Shown here: positions 15,065-23,070 of the stretch, in pieces | Layout of the letters: every line of letters starts with the position of its first letter | How positions within the stretch are numbered: the stretch's first letter is position 1 | From: Tenuifilum thalassicum | Lineage (GTDB): Bacteria; Bacteroidota; Bacteroidia; Bacteroidales; Tenuifilaceae | DNA: 64,000 nt | NCBI RefSeq assembly: GCF_013265555.1 | Contig: NZ_CP041345.1 | Location: forward strand, 1,782,581-1,846,580 | Direction: 5' to 3' | Position numbers and translations under genes: made by a program | The notes under the pieces: generated by a model | The model's input: the letters and a program-made list of their open reading frames with translations, nothing else | Databases searched by the model: none | What the model was told of the DNA's origin: nothing

Positions 15065-16086
15065 TATTTTCTCTCTTAATGCAAATGTTCGACCTTTGTT
15101 TTCGCAAAAAAAAATACGGATGAAGCATTTGACATTGGAGCAAAGATACGCAATAAAAGCGTATTTGGATTGCGGGAAAACAAAAAGTGAAATAGCCAGG
15201 GCTTTAAAAGTTCACAAGAGCACTATTTATCGTGAAATAAGTCGCAATAGTAGCAAGCGAGGTGCTTATAATCCTGATTCTGCTAACGAGTTAGCGGAAG
15301 AGAGGAAAGAGCGTTTCTGTCAGAATCGCAGGTTTGATACAAGCATGCAAGTAAAGATAGACAATTGGATAAAAGAAGAGCAGTGGTCGCCTGAGCAAAT
15401 AAAGGGGCATTGTGATAGAAATGGAATTGAAATGGTATCTCATGAAAGAATATACCAGTACATAAGGGCAGATAAACAGGCCGGAGGGGAGCTGCATAAG
15501 CATATGCGGCATAAGCTAAAACACCGCAATCGTCCTGTTGGAGGGAAGCGTGTAGTTATAAAAAACAAGTTTTACATTGACGATAGGCCTGCTGTAATAA
15601 ACAACAAGGAGCGTTTTGGTGATTGGGAGATTGACCTAATTGTTGGGAGGAATAATAAAGGAGCAATGGTAACTTTAGTTGAAAGAAAAACATCAATGAT
15701 TTTAATAAGGAAATTGGAGGATGGTAAAGATGCAGATGGACTTGCTAATACCGTAATTAGAATGCTACTGCCCTATAAGAACAGCGTAAAATCAATAACC
15801 AGTGATAACGGTTCCGAATTTGCCAGACATGAAAAAATAGCGAAAAAATTGCAGGCTGACTTTTACTTCGCTCATCCATATTCTTCTTGGGAAAGAGGAT
15901 TAAGTGAGTACTCTAATAAATTAATAAGACAGTACATCCCTAAAAAATCAAATTTTGATACCTTTGATTCAGATTTTGTGAAACAAGTACAACATAAAAT
16001 AAACAGAAGACCAAGGAAGACTTTGCATTTTAGTACTCCAAAAACAGAGTTCTTTAATTGTGTCGCATTTGCTTGTTGAATTTACG
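15065..16086 (+). mobile_element. IS30-family insertion sequence
   Basis: About 1.0 kb with one transposase gene. Ends are partly visible: left GCAAATGTTCGAC (15081-15093) and right GTCGCATTTGC (16062-16072) are inverted copies with a 2-base gap, and the outer flanks GTATTTTCTC... and ...GAATTTAC are loosely related. The transposase stop lies in the right end, as in related Bacteroides IS4351-type elements. Exact tips and target duplication could not be read. Confidence 0.6.
15120..16079 (+). CDS. IS30-family transposase
   Basis: A 319-residue DDE transposase. N-terminal helix-turn-helix: KSEIARALKVHKSTIYREIS. Catalytic residues: first D in GDWEIDLIVG, second in TSDNGSEFA, and a glutamate in the block SWERGLSEYSNKLIRQYIPK, which in most IS30 members reads ERGxNEN. 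C-terminus RRPRKTLHFSTP is a family hallmark. I start at ATG 15120 (MKHLTLEQRY); an upstream in-frame TTG at 15096 adds 8 residues and is less likely. The gene looks intact, so the element may be active. Confidence 0.93.
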   Translation: MKHLTLEQRYAIKAYLDCGKTKSEIARALKVHKSTIYREISRNSSKRGAYNPDSANELAEERKERFCQNRRFDTSMQVKIDNWIKEEQWSPEQIKGHCDRNGIEMVSHERIYQYIRADKQAGGELHKHMRHKLKHRNRPVGGKRVVIKNKFYIDDRPAVINNKERFGDWEIDLIVGRNNKGAMVTLVERKTSMILIRKLEDGKDADGLANTVIRMLLPYKNSVKSITSDNGSEFARHEKIAKKLQADFYFAHPYSSWERGLSEYSNKLIRQYIPKKSNFDTFDSDFVKQVQHKINRRPRKTLHFSTPKTEFFNCVAFAC

Positions 16087-16108
16087 AAGTTAAATAAATA
16101 GCTCATCT

Positions 16109-16140
16109 TTTGGCAGATTGATTTATAAGCATTATCTTTG
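16109..16140 (+). promoter_or_regulatory. rplS promoter
   Basis: TTTG (16109-16112), 20 bases, then TATCTTTG (16133-16140): a full match to the Bacteroidota -33/-7 consensus. RNA would start near 16144, just before the structured leader. Confidence 0.75.
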
Positions 16141-16151
16141 CGGCCGATTTG

Positions 16152-16197
16152 GTGTGTAATCTCTTACCAGGACTTAGGAGCCGGTAACATTGCACAC
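16152..16197 (+). promoter_or_regulatory. Structured rplS leader (candidate L19 autoregulatory element)
   Basis: A 9-bp stem GTGTGTAAT (16152-16160) with ATTGCACAC (16189-16197, one G-T pair) encloses an inner stem TTACC (16164-16168) with GGTAA (16183-16187) and a G/A-rich loop. It lies in the 5' UTR 29 bases before the rplS ATG. Ribosomal protein leaders that bind their own product are known for L19 in this phylum; this one is assigned by position and shape only. Confidence 0.55.
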
Positions 16198-16226
16198 TTA
16201 GTACTAACAAATAAACAAAACAAACA

Positions 16227-16586
16227 ATGGATCTCGTTAAAATTGCCGAGCAAGCATTTATTGAGAAAAGAGAGCATCCCGAATTTAAAAGTGGTGATAC
16301 TGTAGTTGTACACTACAAAATCAAAGAGGGTAACAAGGAGCGTATCCAGAACTTCAGGGGTGTTGTTATTCAACGCAGAGGAACAGGCGTTTCAGAAACC
16401 TTTACTGTTAGAAAAATCTCTAGCGGAATTGGTGTTGAAAGAATTTTCCCTGTACACTCTCCATTTATTGAGAAAATAGAAGTTCTAAAGCATGGTAAGG
16501 TACGTCGTGCTCGCATCTTCTACTTCCGTGAACTAAGAGGAAAGAAAGCCCGCATTAAAGAGAAAAGATACATTGCAGGCGAATAA
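16227..16586 (+). CDS. rplS: Large-subunit ribosomal protein L19
   Basis: A 119-residue L19: [60 protein letters not shown] and the basic [20 protein letters not shown] tail are family-typical. Sits at the 30S-50S interface. Transcribed alone, from a strong promoter, through a structured leader, to an intrinsic terminator 6 bases past the stop region. Confidence 0.98.
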   Translation: MDLVKIAEQAFIEKREHPEFKSGDTVVVHYKIKEGNKERIQNFRGVVIQRRGTGVSETFTVRKISSGIGVERIFPVHSPFIEKIEVLKHGKVRRARIFYFRELRGKKARIKEKRYIAGE

Positions 16587-16592
16587 TATTAA

Positions 16593-16621
16593 AAAAATCC
16601 CCAGAATTGGGGATTTTTTTT
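16593..16621 (+). terminator. rplS terminator
   Basis: AATCCCC ... GGGGATT stem (16598-16604 with 16609-16614 region) followed by TTTTTTTT. Clear intrinsic terminator. Confidence 0.85.
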
Positions 16622-16631
16622 AGTAAAACCA

Positions 16632-16661
16632 TTTGCAAATAAAAATTTTTATCTATCTTTG
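16632..16661 (+). promoter_or_regulatory. tRNA-Arg promoter
   Basis: TTTG (16632-16635), 18 bases, TATCTTTG (16654-16661). The tRNA starts 19 bases after the -7 box. Confidence 0.7.
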
Positions 16662-16679
16662 CACTCGCAAAACAAAAAC

Positions 16680-16753
16680 GACTCCGTAGCTCAACTGAAT
16701 AGAGCATCTGACTACGGATCAGAAGGTTGGGGGTTTGAATCCCTCCGGGGTCA
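16680..16753 (+). tRNA. tRNA-Arg (ACG)
   Basis: Cloverleaf folds fully: acceptor GACTCCG/CGGGGTC with one G-T pair, D arm TAGCTCAACTGAATAGAGCA, anticodon arm TCTGA-CTACGGA-TCAGA giving anticodon ACG, T arm GGGGGTTTGAATCCCTC. 74 nt, discriminator A, CCA not encoded. Confidence 0.95.
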
Positions 16754-16754
16754 C

Positions 16755-16790
16755 AAAAAAGGTCAATCGGTTATCGGTTGGCCTTTTTTT
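16755..16790 (+). terminator. tRNA-Arg terminator
   Basis: AAAAAAGGTCAATCG pairs with CGGTTGGCCTTTTTT across a GTTAT loop, then T-run. Confidence 0.8.
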
Positions 16791-16950
16791 CATTATAACC
16801 GTCCCAATCTCCCTTCATAAAAAAGTCATCCAATATTCGGTTATTGGGAACAACTTCTTCAATTTTTTATTCATTTTCGATAGATTATAATGAGCCACAG
16901 CGAAACTTAAATTAAAATGGAATAAGAGCGACCTATTCGCAGCGCCGCAT

Positions 16951-16986
16951 AAAATAATTGCCGTTAACCTCCTGATTAACGGCAAT
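16951..16986 (-). terminator. ppa terminator
   Basis: 11-bp perfect stem ATTGCCGTTAA (16957-16967) with TTAACGGCAAT (16976-16986); on the minus strand it is followed by TATTTTA. It lies 35 bases beyond the ppa stop. Confidence 0.75.
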
Positions 16987-17021
16987 CGCATGATATTCCT
17001 AAAAATAATACTTTTATCAAT

Positions 17022-17708
17022 CTATGGTTTCATCATACCATATTGGGAGAGGATTGTGTCAAGGTTCTCAAACTTCTTTCTATAATCATTTAAAGCAGCA
17101 TTAATAACGGTGTGAGCCTCATCAACGCCATAAACATGAGTAATTTCACAATCGCGATGTGCGCCTGGCAGGTCTTTGTATGTTAGAAAGTAATGCTTAA
17201 GACGTGTAATAATGGCTTCAGGACATTGGTCAATATTTCTGAAATGCCCATAAACAGCATCATCCTTAAGCACGGCAATTATCTTATCGTCGGCTTGGTT
17301 CCCATCAATCATCCTCAACCCCCCAATAGGGATTGCAATGGCCAACAAGTTTCCGTGTACAATATTTTTTTCGGTGAGCACACATATATCCAAAGGATCG
17401 CCATCGCCAGAAAGATCATCCCTCTCTGTTTTTTCACGTGCGATGGAGGCTACTTGCTCGTCGCAAAGCGTTTGTGGAATAAATCCATACAATGCTGGTA
17501 AAACATTTGAGTACTTCTGGGGCCTGTCGATACGAAGATATCCCGACACCTTATCAACCTCATACTTAACCGTATCGGTAGTAACCATTTCAATATAGGT
17601 TGTAACCTCTTCAGGGGCTTTAGGCCCTACATCAACCCCATGCCAGGGGTGTGATTTATACCTCAATCCCATTAAACGACCAATGGGATCCATAATTCTA
17701 TTTGTCAT
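17022..17708 (-). CDS. ppa: Inorganic pyrophosphatase (soluble family I-type)
   Basis: A 228-residue family I pyrophosphatase. Key block GDGDPLDICVLTE carries the catalytic aspartates; RPQKYSNVLPALYGFIPQT gives the substrate Lys/Tyr region and DDKIIAVLKDDAVYG the third acidic site. It hydrolyses PPi released by biosynthesis. It is slightly longer than the bacterial 175-residue enzymes, with an N-terminal extension (GLRYKSHPWHGVDVG) typical of this clade. Single gene, terminator downstream. Confidence 0.93.
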   Translation of the reverse strand: MTNRIMDPIGRLMGLRYKSHPWHGVDVGPKAPEEVTTYIEMVTTDTVKYEVDKVSGYLRIDRPQKYSNVLPALYGFIPQTLCDEQVASIAREKTERDDLSGDGDPLDICVLTEKNIVHGNLLAIAIPIGGLRMIDGNQADDKIIAVLKDDAVYGHFRNIDQCPEAIITRLKHYFLTYKDLPGAHRDCEITHVYGVDEAHTVINAALNDYRKKFENLDTILSQYGMMKP

Positions 17709-17754
17709 GATAATCGATTTTTTCAGCCCGCAAAGGTAATAAAACGATGCTGAA

Positions 17755-18774
17755 CTATAAAACGTTCACCTCAGGTTCTAGGTGTATCCCAAACTTTTCT
17801 TTAACAGATTGTTGAATTTTTTGAGCCAATTCATGAATTTCTATGCCCGAAGCACCTCCAAAGTTCACTAAAACAAGTGCTTGCTTATCATGAACGCCAC
17901 AATTACCCAAACGTTTACCTTTCCATCCAGCCTTCTCTATTAGCCAGCCTGCAGGGACTTTATATTCATCATCAGATATATGGAATCCTCTAATATCGGG
18001 ATACTCAGCTGCTAAACTTTCATATTTAGATGCGCTAACTACAGGATTTTTAAAGAAACTTCCCGCATTACCAATCTCAACAGGATCGGGTAATTTGCTA
18101 GAACGAATTGCAATTACTGCTTTTCTAATATTTTGGAGGTTGGTATCACCATATTTTTTTACCTCATCTACTAAATTGCCATAATCTAATACAAATTGAG
18201 GTTTCTTGGATAGTTCAATCCATACATAGGTGATTATTACCTTCCCCTTTAACTCGTTTTTAAACACGCTATCGCGATAGCCAAATTTACAATCGGCATT
18301 TGTAAACTCAACAGTTTTTCTCGAAGCAATGTCAATCCCCTCAACCTTCACAATGGTATCTTTGGCCTCAACACCATAAGCTCCAATATTCTGAATTGGA
18401 GCAGCACCAACGCATCCAGGAATGTGGGAAAGGTTTTCAACTCCTCCCAAATTATTCTGCACTGCAAATTCAACAAATTTATCCCAAACAACTCCAGCAC
18501 CTACCCTAAAAATATAGCTGTCGGGCTTATCGCGTTGGAGCTGTATTCCTTGAATTGTTGGATTAACTACAACACCCTCAATGTTTCTAGTTAAAAGAAT
18601 ATTGCTACCACCACCAATAATTAAAATTGGCAACTTATTGTAGGATGCAAAGTTTATTGAATACAATATTTTCTCAATGGTATTTGCACGTGCAAAATAT
18701 TCTGCTTTTGCCTCAATACCAAATGTGTTAAAGGGTTTTAAGGATATATCTTTCTTTATAACAAACATTTGCAT
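17755..18774 (-). CDS. murB: UDP-N-acetylenolpyruvoylglucosamine reductase
   Basis: A 339-residue FAD enzyme making UDP-MurNAc. FAD-binding PILIIGGGSNILLT, the HIPGCVGAAPIQNIGAYG block, GYRDSVFKNEL (type I MurB with the extra loop) and the catalytic Ser block NAGSFFKNP are present. The frame is open to a TTG at 18792, but that TTG is the last three bases of a -7 promoter box TATATTTG, so it cannot be the start; ATG 18774 (MQMFVIKKD) or 18768 is used. Confidence 0.95.
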   Translation of the reverse strand: MQMFVIKKDISLKPFNTFGIEAKAEYFARANTIEKILYSINFASYNKLPILIIGGGSNILLTRNIEGVVVNPTIQGIQLQRDKPDSYIFRVGAGVVWDKFVEFAVQNNLGGVENLSHIPGCVGAAPIQNIGAYGVEAKDTIVKVEGIDIASRKTVEFTNADCKFGYRDSVFKNELKGKVIITYVWIELSKKPQFVLDYGNLVDEVKKYGDTNLQNIRKAVIAIRSSKLPDPVEIGNAGSFFKNPVVSASKYESLAAEYPDIRGFHISDDEYKVPAGWLIEKAGWKGKRLGNCGVHDKQALVLVNFGGASGIEIHELAQKIQQSVKEKFGIHLEPEVNVL

Positions 18775-18789
18775 CTTTTTTTCTGATAA

Positions 18790-18797
18790 CAAATATA
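18790..18797 (-). promoter_or_regulatory. murB -7 promoter box
   Basis: TATATTTG on the minus strand; RNA start predicted near 18786, leaving a 12-base leader to ATG 18774. This decides the murB start. Confidence 0.65.
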
Positions 18798-18884
18798 ATC
18801 TTTTTAGTTAAAAATAAAACTTTTCTTAGTTTTACCTCTTTAACATTTTGCCATGCAATTTGTTATTACATTAAAGTTTGTTTT

Positions 18885-19976
18885 ATGAAGATTGGCATTT
18901 TCAGCACATCAAAAATTGCAACAGATCAGCGCATTCAGAAAGTTTCAAACACTCTTTCGGCAAATGGGTATAGTGTTACCATATATTGTAGGAAACACAA
19001 TAAAATTGGGTATAAGAGTGAAAATATTAAGATTAAATTCATAAATACGATTTTCGACAATGGTCCACTTTTCTACCTACAGTATAACATTCAAATATTT
19101 TTTAAGATTCTTTTCTCAAGGTTTGACATAATCTACTGTAACGATTTAGATACACTAACTGGCTGTGCATTAGGTTCGGCAATGCGAAACAAGAAACTTA
19201 TTTACGATAGTCATGAGCTTTTTACCGAAGTCCCGGAACTAGTTAATCGTAGCTTAATTAAATTCATTTGGCGCATACAAGAAAAGGTATTTATTCGTAA
19301 AGCCAATGCTATAATTACAGTTTCAGATGGAGTTGCCAGTGAGTTAACGAGAAGATATAAAGTAAAAGAAGTTAATGTAATACGAAATCTTCCAGTCATT
19401 AGGGAAACTGAGGTTTTTAAGGACAAACAGCCAACAATCATTTATCAAGGATCATTGAATGTTGGTAGGGGAATAGAACTTGCCATTGAGATGATGAAAC
19501 ACCTCCCCTGCTATAAGCTACTTATTGTAGGCACTGGCGACATAGAAATACAGCTTCGAAAGCAAATGCTTGAAAGCAATTTATACGATAGAGTTCAATT
19601 TTTGGGACAACTCCCCCCCCATGAGCTCAGGCTTTTAACTCCAACTGCGTGGTTAGGCCTCTCACTAGAAGAGGATTTGGGACTTAATTACAGGTATGCT
19701 CTACCAAATAAGCTTTTCGATTATATTGCTGCACAGGTACCAGTTCTTGTAAGCGACCTGCCAGAAATGAGAAAAGTTGTTGAAAAATATAAAGTTGGAA
19801 TTGTGGCAAAAAGTCGAAAGCCAGCAGAACTTGCAAATCAGATAGGTGATTTCTTTGACGATAAGCAAGAATACGAGTCAGCGCTTAAGAATATTAAAAG
19901 CGCAGTTAAAGATCTAAACTGGCAGAACGAAGAATCTAAACTAATTGAAGTAGTAAAAAGAGTAGCAGCTAGCTAA
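18885..19976 (+). CDS. Family 4 glycosyltransferase
   Basis: A 363-residue GT-B protein. N-terminal KIGIFSTSKIATDQRIQKVS and the YDSHELF motif; C-terminal half has IIYQGSLNVGRGIELAIEMM and LLIVGTGDIEIQLRKQ and EDLGLNYRYALPNKLFDYIA, the typical donor-binding ExxxxxE-like block. Likely adds a sugar to a cell-surface glycan; substrate unknown. Single gene, its stop overlaps the convergent nitroreductase by 4 bases. Confidence 0.88.
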   Translation: MKIGIFSTSKIATDQRIQKVSNTLSANGYSVTIYCRKHNKIGYKSENIKIKFINTIFDNGPLFYLQYNIQIFFKILFSRFDIIYCNDLDTLTGCALGSAMRNKKLIYDSHELFTEVPELVNRSLIKFIWRIQEKVFIRKANAIITVSDGVASELTRRYKVKEVNVIRNLPVIRETEVFKDKQPTIIYQGSLNVGRGIELAIEMMKHLPCYKLLIVGTGDIEIQLRKQMLESNLYDRVQFLGQLPPHELRLLTPTAWLGLSLEEDLGLNYRYALPNKLFDYIAAQVPVLVSDLPEMRKVVEKYKVGIVAKSRKPAELANQIGDFFDDKQEYESALKNIKSAVKDLNWQNEESKLIEVVKRVAAS

Positions 19977-20539
19977 TACTTATTAAATGACACAACTTCA
20001 TCAAAAGACTTACGCTTTTTCTCTCTAATTTCATCGGTAGCTGGATACCCAATTGTTATTATTAACGGAACTCTCCTGGCTTTTGGAATACTAAGTAATT
20101 TCTTAACTGCAGGTTCATCGAACCATCCAAGCATGCAGCTTCCTAAGCCTTCGGCTTTAGCGGCCAGACAAATATGTTCGGCAGCAATACCAATATCGAT
20201 CAGGGGAAAGGTTTTACCTTTTACAATGCTACCAAAATTAGAATTAAAATTTGCAGCCTCCATTACAATAACGATATGGACAGGAGCCTGCTTTGTAAAA
20301 TGGTTAATACCTAACACCTTACTTGCTGCAGCATCGGCTAACCTGTTTTTTAATTCAGGATCATCAACAACTATAAAACGCCAAGGTTGGGCATTACAAG
20401 CAGAAGGTGCTATTCGAGCAGCTTCTAAAATCCTAAGGATTTTCTCTCTTTCAACTGGGCGAGTGTCGTAAGCTCTATCGCTTTGACGCGTTTTTACAAT
20501 ATTATAAAAGCATTCGCTACTACTGGTAGACATCGGCAA
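19973..20539 (-). CDS. Nitroreductase-family FMN protein
   Basis: A 188-residue nitroreductase. FMN-binding TRQSDRAYD near the start, ARIAPSACNAQPWRFIVVDD in the middle, and LAAKAEGLGSCMLGWFDE towards the end. The start overlaps the previous gene's stop by 20 bases (ATG 20539 or 20533), so it is coupled to the NAD(P)-binding gene. Substrate unknown; a quinone or nitro compound reductase is likely. Confidence 0.88.
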   Translation of the reverse strand: MPMSTSSSECFYNIVKTRQSDRAYDTRPVEREKILRILEAARIAPSACNAQPWRFIVVDDPELKNRLADAAASKVLGINHFTKQAPVHIVIVMEAANFNSNFGSIVKGKTFPLIDIGIAAEHICLAAKAEGLGSCMLGWFDEPAVKKLLSIPKARRVPLIITIGYPATDEIREKKRKSFDEVVSFNKY

Positions 20540-21176
20540 TTTGTTTTAAGACTTCAGACTCAACGATTATTTTACCATTTGAAGTTAAGGCTAACTGAAT
20601 CATTGCTTTTGCGACATCAAGCGCCTCGATACCTCTATACCTCCTAAATGGGCCTACAAAGATAAACTTAAATATACGAAAGAACCAAATTCCAATGCTC
20701 TCGGCCAACCGGAACTCCTTTCGTTCCCCGAGCAGCATAGAAGGGCGAACAACTGCAACGAGCTCAAAGTTAAAACTCTTAACCTTTTCCTCCATCTCGC
20801 CTTTTGTCTGCAAGTAAAAGTTACTTGAGTTTGGATTTGCTCCAATTGAAGAAACTACCAGTAATCGCTTTACTCCAGCATCATAAGCTTTACTGGCAAC
20901 ATCAACAACCAAGTCCATATCAACAGCCTTAAATGCCTCTTTGCTTCCAACTTTTTTCATTGTTGTACCCAGGCAAATGTAAACATCATCAACGCCTTCG
21001 CCTATTGTGAAATCTTTATTAAACTCAACAAACTTAACCTTGTTAAATGAATTTGATAGTTCAAGTTTTCTAAGGTATGCAAATACCTCTGAATAGTTCT
21101 TATTATCATCTAACAGTTGAACAAGGTTTGAGCCAATCAAACCAGTACTGCCGAATACTGCTGCTTTTCGTTGCAT
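20520..21176 (-). CDS. NAD(P)-binding Rossmann oxidoreductase (HTATIP2-like)
   Basis: A 218-residue atypical short-chain dehydrogenase with KAAVFGSTGLIGSNLVQLL (nucleotide-binding GxxGxxG) at the N-terminus and RLLVVSSIGANPNSSNFYLQ in the middle. A TTG-free longer frame reaches 21245, but a -7 box TATATTTG (21199-21206 minus) lies inside it, so I start at ATG 21176 (MQRKAAVFGSTG). Coupled to the nitroreductase downstream. Function unknown. Confidence 0.85.
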   Translation of the reverse strand: MQRKAAVFGSTGLIGSNLVQLLDDNKNYSEVFAYLRKLELSNSFNKVKFVEFNKDFTIGEGVDDVYICLGTTMKKVGSKEAFKAVDMDLVVDVASKAYDAGVKRLLVVSSIGANPNSSNFYLQTKGEMEEKVKSFNFELVAVVRPSMLLGERKEFRLAESIGIWFFRIFKFIFVGPFRRYRGIEALDVAKAMIQLALTSNGKIIVESEVLKQIADVYQ

Positions 21177-21198
21177 AAGTTTACTTTTTCTATTAAAG

Positions 21199-21206
21199 CA
21201 AATATA
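21199..21206 (-). promoter_or_regulatory. -7 box of the Rossmann protein gene
   Basis: TATATTTG on minus, exact consensus; places the RNA start near 21195 and the gene start at ATG 21176. Confidence 0.6.
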
Positions 21207-21257
21207 AAAATGTTTGCTTAATAAGAATCCTGGAACAAACTGCACTAATAAAGTTTC

Positions 21258-22952
21258 CTAATATCCAGCAGCCTGCCCATCCTTACGTGATTCCGAAGCG
21301 CCATAGTAGACTCCATTCTCTGCATCATACATAATGGCTTGATATCCTCCATATCCTCCCACGCTAAAACCAATCTTGTGTCCTTTTTTAAGCAGCTCGC
21401 GAATTTCTTGGTAATCGAAACCTGATTCTAGGTAAACCTGGCCACCATTGGTCATTTTTTCACCTGTTGGCTCTGAGCTTCCATCATGGCGAATTCTAGG
21501 GGCGTCACCAGCCTCTTGCAAGTTCATTCCAAAATCAATTAGATTTACAATAACCTGAGCATGCCCCTGGGGTTGCATTCCTCCGCCCATGACGCCAAAA
21601 CTAACAAATGGTTTCCCATCCTTTGTGATAAAACCCGGAATAATGGTGTGAAAAGGTCGCTTACCAGGTTCATAAACATTTGGGTGACCTTCCTCAAGAC
21701 TAAAAAGTTCTCCCCTATCCTGAAGGACAAAGCCAAGCCCAGTGGGAGTCATTCCTGAGCCCATACCACGATAGTTGCTTTGAATTAACGACACCATATT
21801 ACCATCCTTATCGGCAACTGTTAGGTAAACCGTATTACCTGTTTGAAGTTCACCTGCATCGTATCGCCTTGATGCTCGATTTAAGTCTATCAGCTTTGCT
21901 CTTTCCTCTGCATAATCCTTCGAGATTAGTTTCATGTATGGGACATCGGAAAAATCAGGATCGGCATAATACCGGGCCCTATCCTCAAAGGCTAACTTTT
22001 TTGCTTCGATGAACAGATGCATATATTCAGCGCTACCAAAACCCATTGAGGCAACATCAAAGTTTTCAAGTATGTTAAGGATCTGCAAAGTAGCAATACC
22101 CTGTCCGTTAGGCGGAAGTTCCCAAACATCATACCCACGATAATTAGTAGAAACCGGTTCAACCCATTCCGATTTGTGTTCAGCTAAATCCTCATAGCTA
22201 AGGAAACCTCCATTGCGTTTCATGTATTCATCAATTGTGCGTGCAATTGAACCCTTATAAAACTCATCACGCCCTTTCTGAGCAATTAATTCGTAGGTAT
22301 TTGCCAGATATGGATTTTTAAAAATCTCTCCTTTTGATGGAGCCTTCCCATTTGGCATAAAAACATCAGCAAAACCCTCGTACTGTTTTAAGCGTTGAGC
22401 ATTGCGTTGCCAGTAAAAGGCAATTAGTTCAGAAACAGGAAATCCTTCACGTGCATAAGTAATCGCAGGCTCAAGTATTTGTTTCATGGGTAAACGGCCA
22501 AACTTTTGATGTAATTCAAACCAGCCATCAACACAACCAGGCACCGAAACTGGTAGAGGTCCAAAAGCAGGAATGTGTGTAATCCCCTTTTGCTTAAAGT
22601 AGTCAAGCGTTAGGGAATTTGGAGACCGTCCACTCGCATTTAGCCCGTATAGTTTTTGGGACCTGGCATCCCATACAATGGCAAACAAATCCCCTCCAAT
22701 TCCACTACCAGTTGGCTCTACTAAACCTAACATAGCATTCGCAGCAATAGCAGCATCTACAGCGGTACCACCTTTCTTTAAAATATCGATAGCAACTTGT
22801 GTTGCCAAAGGTTGACTCGTACAGGCCATTCCGTGCTGGGCAATCACCTCAGAGCGAGTGGCAAAATTCAAGCCTGTCATTCTATCCTGCGAGAATAGTT
22901 TTAAAGGAACTATTAGGCTGGATAATAATATCAACAAAACTAATTTTTTCAT
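21258..22952 (-). CDS. ggt: Gamma-glutamyltranspeptidase
   Basis: A 564-residue precursor with signal peptide (KKLVLLILLSSLIVPLKLFS). It self-cleaves before the catalytic Thr; here the nucleophile block is GNTVYLTVADKDGNMVSLIQ near residue 370-390, in place of the E. coli TTHYS motif. Later SGMTPTGLGFVLQDRG and FGVMGGGMQPQGHAQV form the gamma-glutamyl site. Acts in the periplasm on glutathione and other gamma-glutamyl compounds. Single gene, no clear operon. Confidence 0.95.
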   Translation of the reverse strand: MKKLVLLILLSSLIVPLKLFSQDRMTGLNFATRSEVIAQHGMACTSQPLATQVAIDILKKGGTAVDAAIAANAMLGLVEPTGSGIGGDLFAIVWDARSQKLYGLNASGRSPNSLTLDYFKQKGITHIPAFGPLPVSVPGCVDGWFELHQKFGRLPMKQILEPAITYAREGFPVSELIAFYWQRNAQRLKQYEGFADVFMPNGKAPSKGEIFKNPYLANTYELIAQKGRDEFYKGSIARTIDEYMKRNGGFLSYEDLAEHKSEWVEPVSTNYRGYDVWELPPNGQGIATLQILNILENFDVASMGFGSAEYMHLFIEAKKLAFEDRARYYADPDFSDVPYMKLISKDYAEERAKLIDLNRASRRYDAGELQTGNTVYLTVADKDGNMVSLIQSNYRGMGSGMTPTGLGFVLQDRGELFSLEEGHPNVYEPGKRPFHTIIPGFITKDGKPFVSFGVMGGGMQPQGHAQVIVNLIDFGMNLQEAGDAPRIRHDGSSEPTGEKMTNGGQVYLESGFDYQEIRELLKKGHKIGFSVGGYGGYQAIMYDAENGVYYGASESRKDGQAAGY

Positions 22953-23070
22953 ATTTCCCGATTTTTGAATTCACAATATAAGCAGTTACTTTTTTGACAG
23001 AAAAGGCTACAATAAGTTTAAATAACCAATTATTTAAACGATATCATTGCAATTTTGTCAAAAATGATAT

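Noticed and set aside
14889-15080. CRISPR-like repetition near the GATGATGATGATGG run
   Set aside because: Only one short GAT run and unique inverted repeats; no spaced direct repeats.
13023-16079. Possible conjugative transposon remnant from the RteC-like gene and IS30
   Set aside because: No tra, mob, integrase or resistance genes, and hydE and rplS flank the IS; the elements are unrelated.
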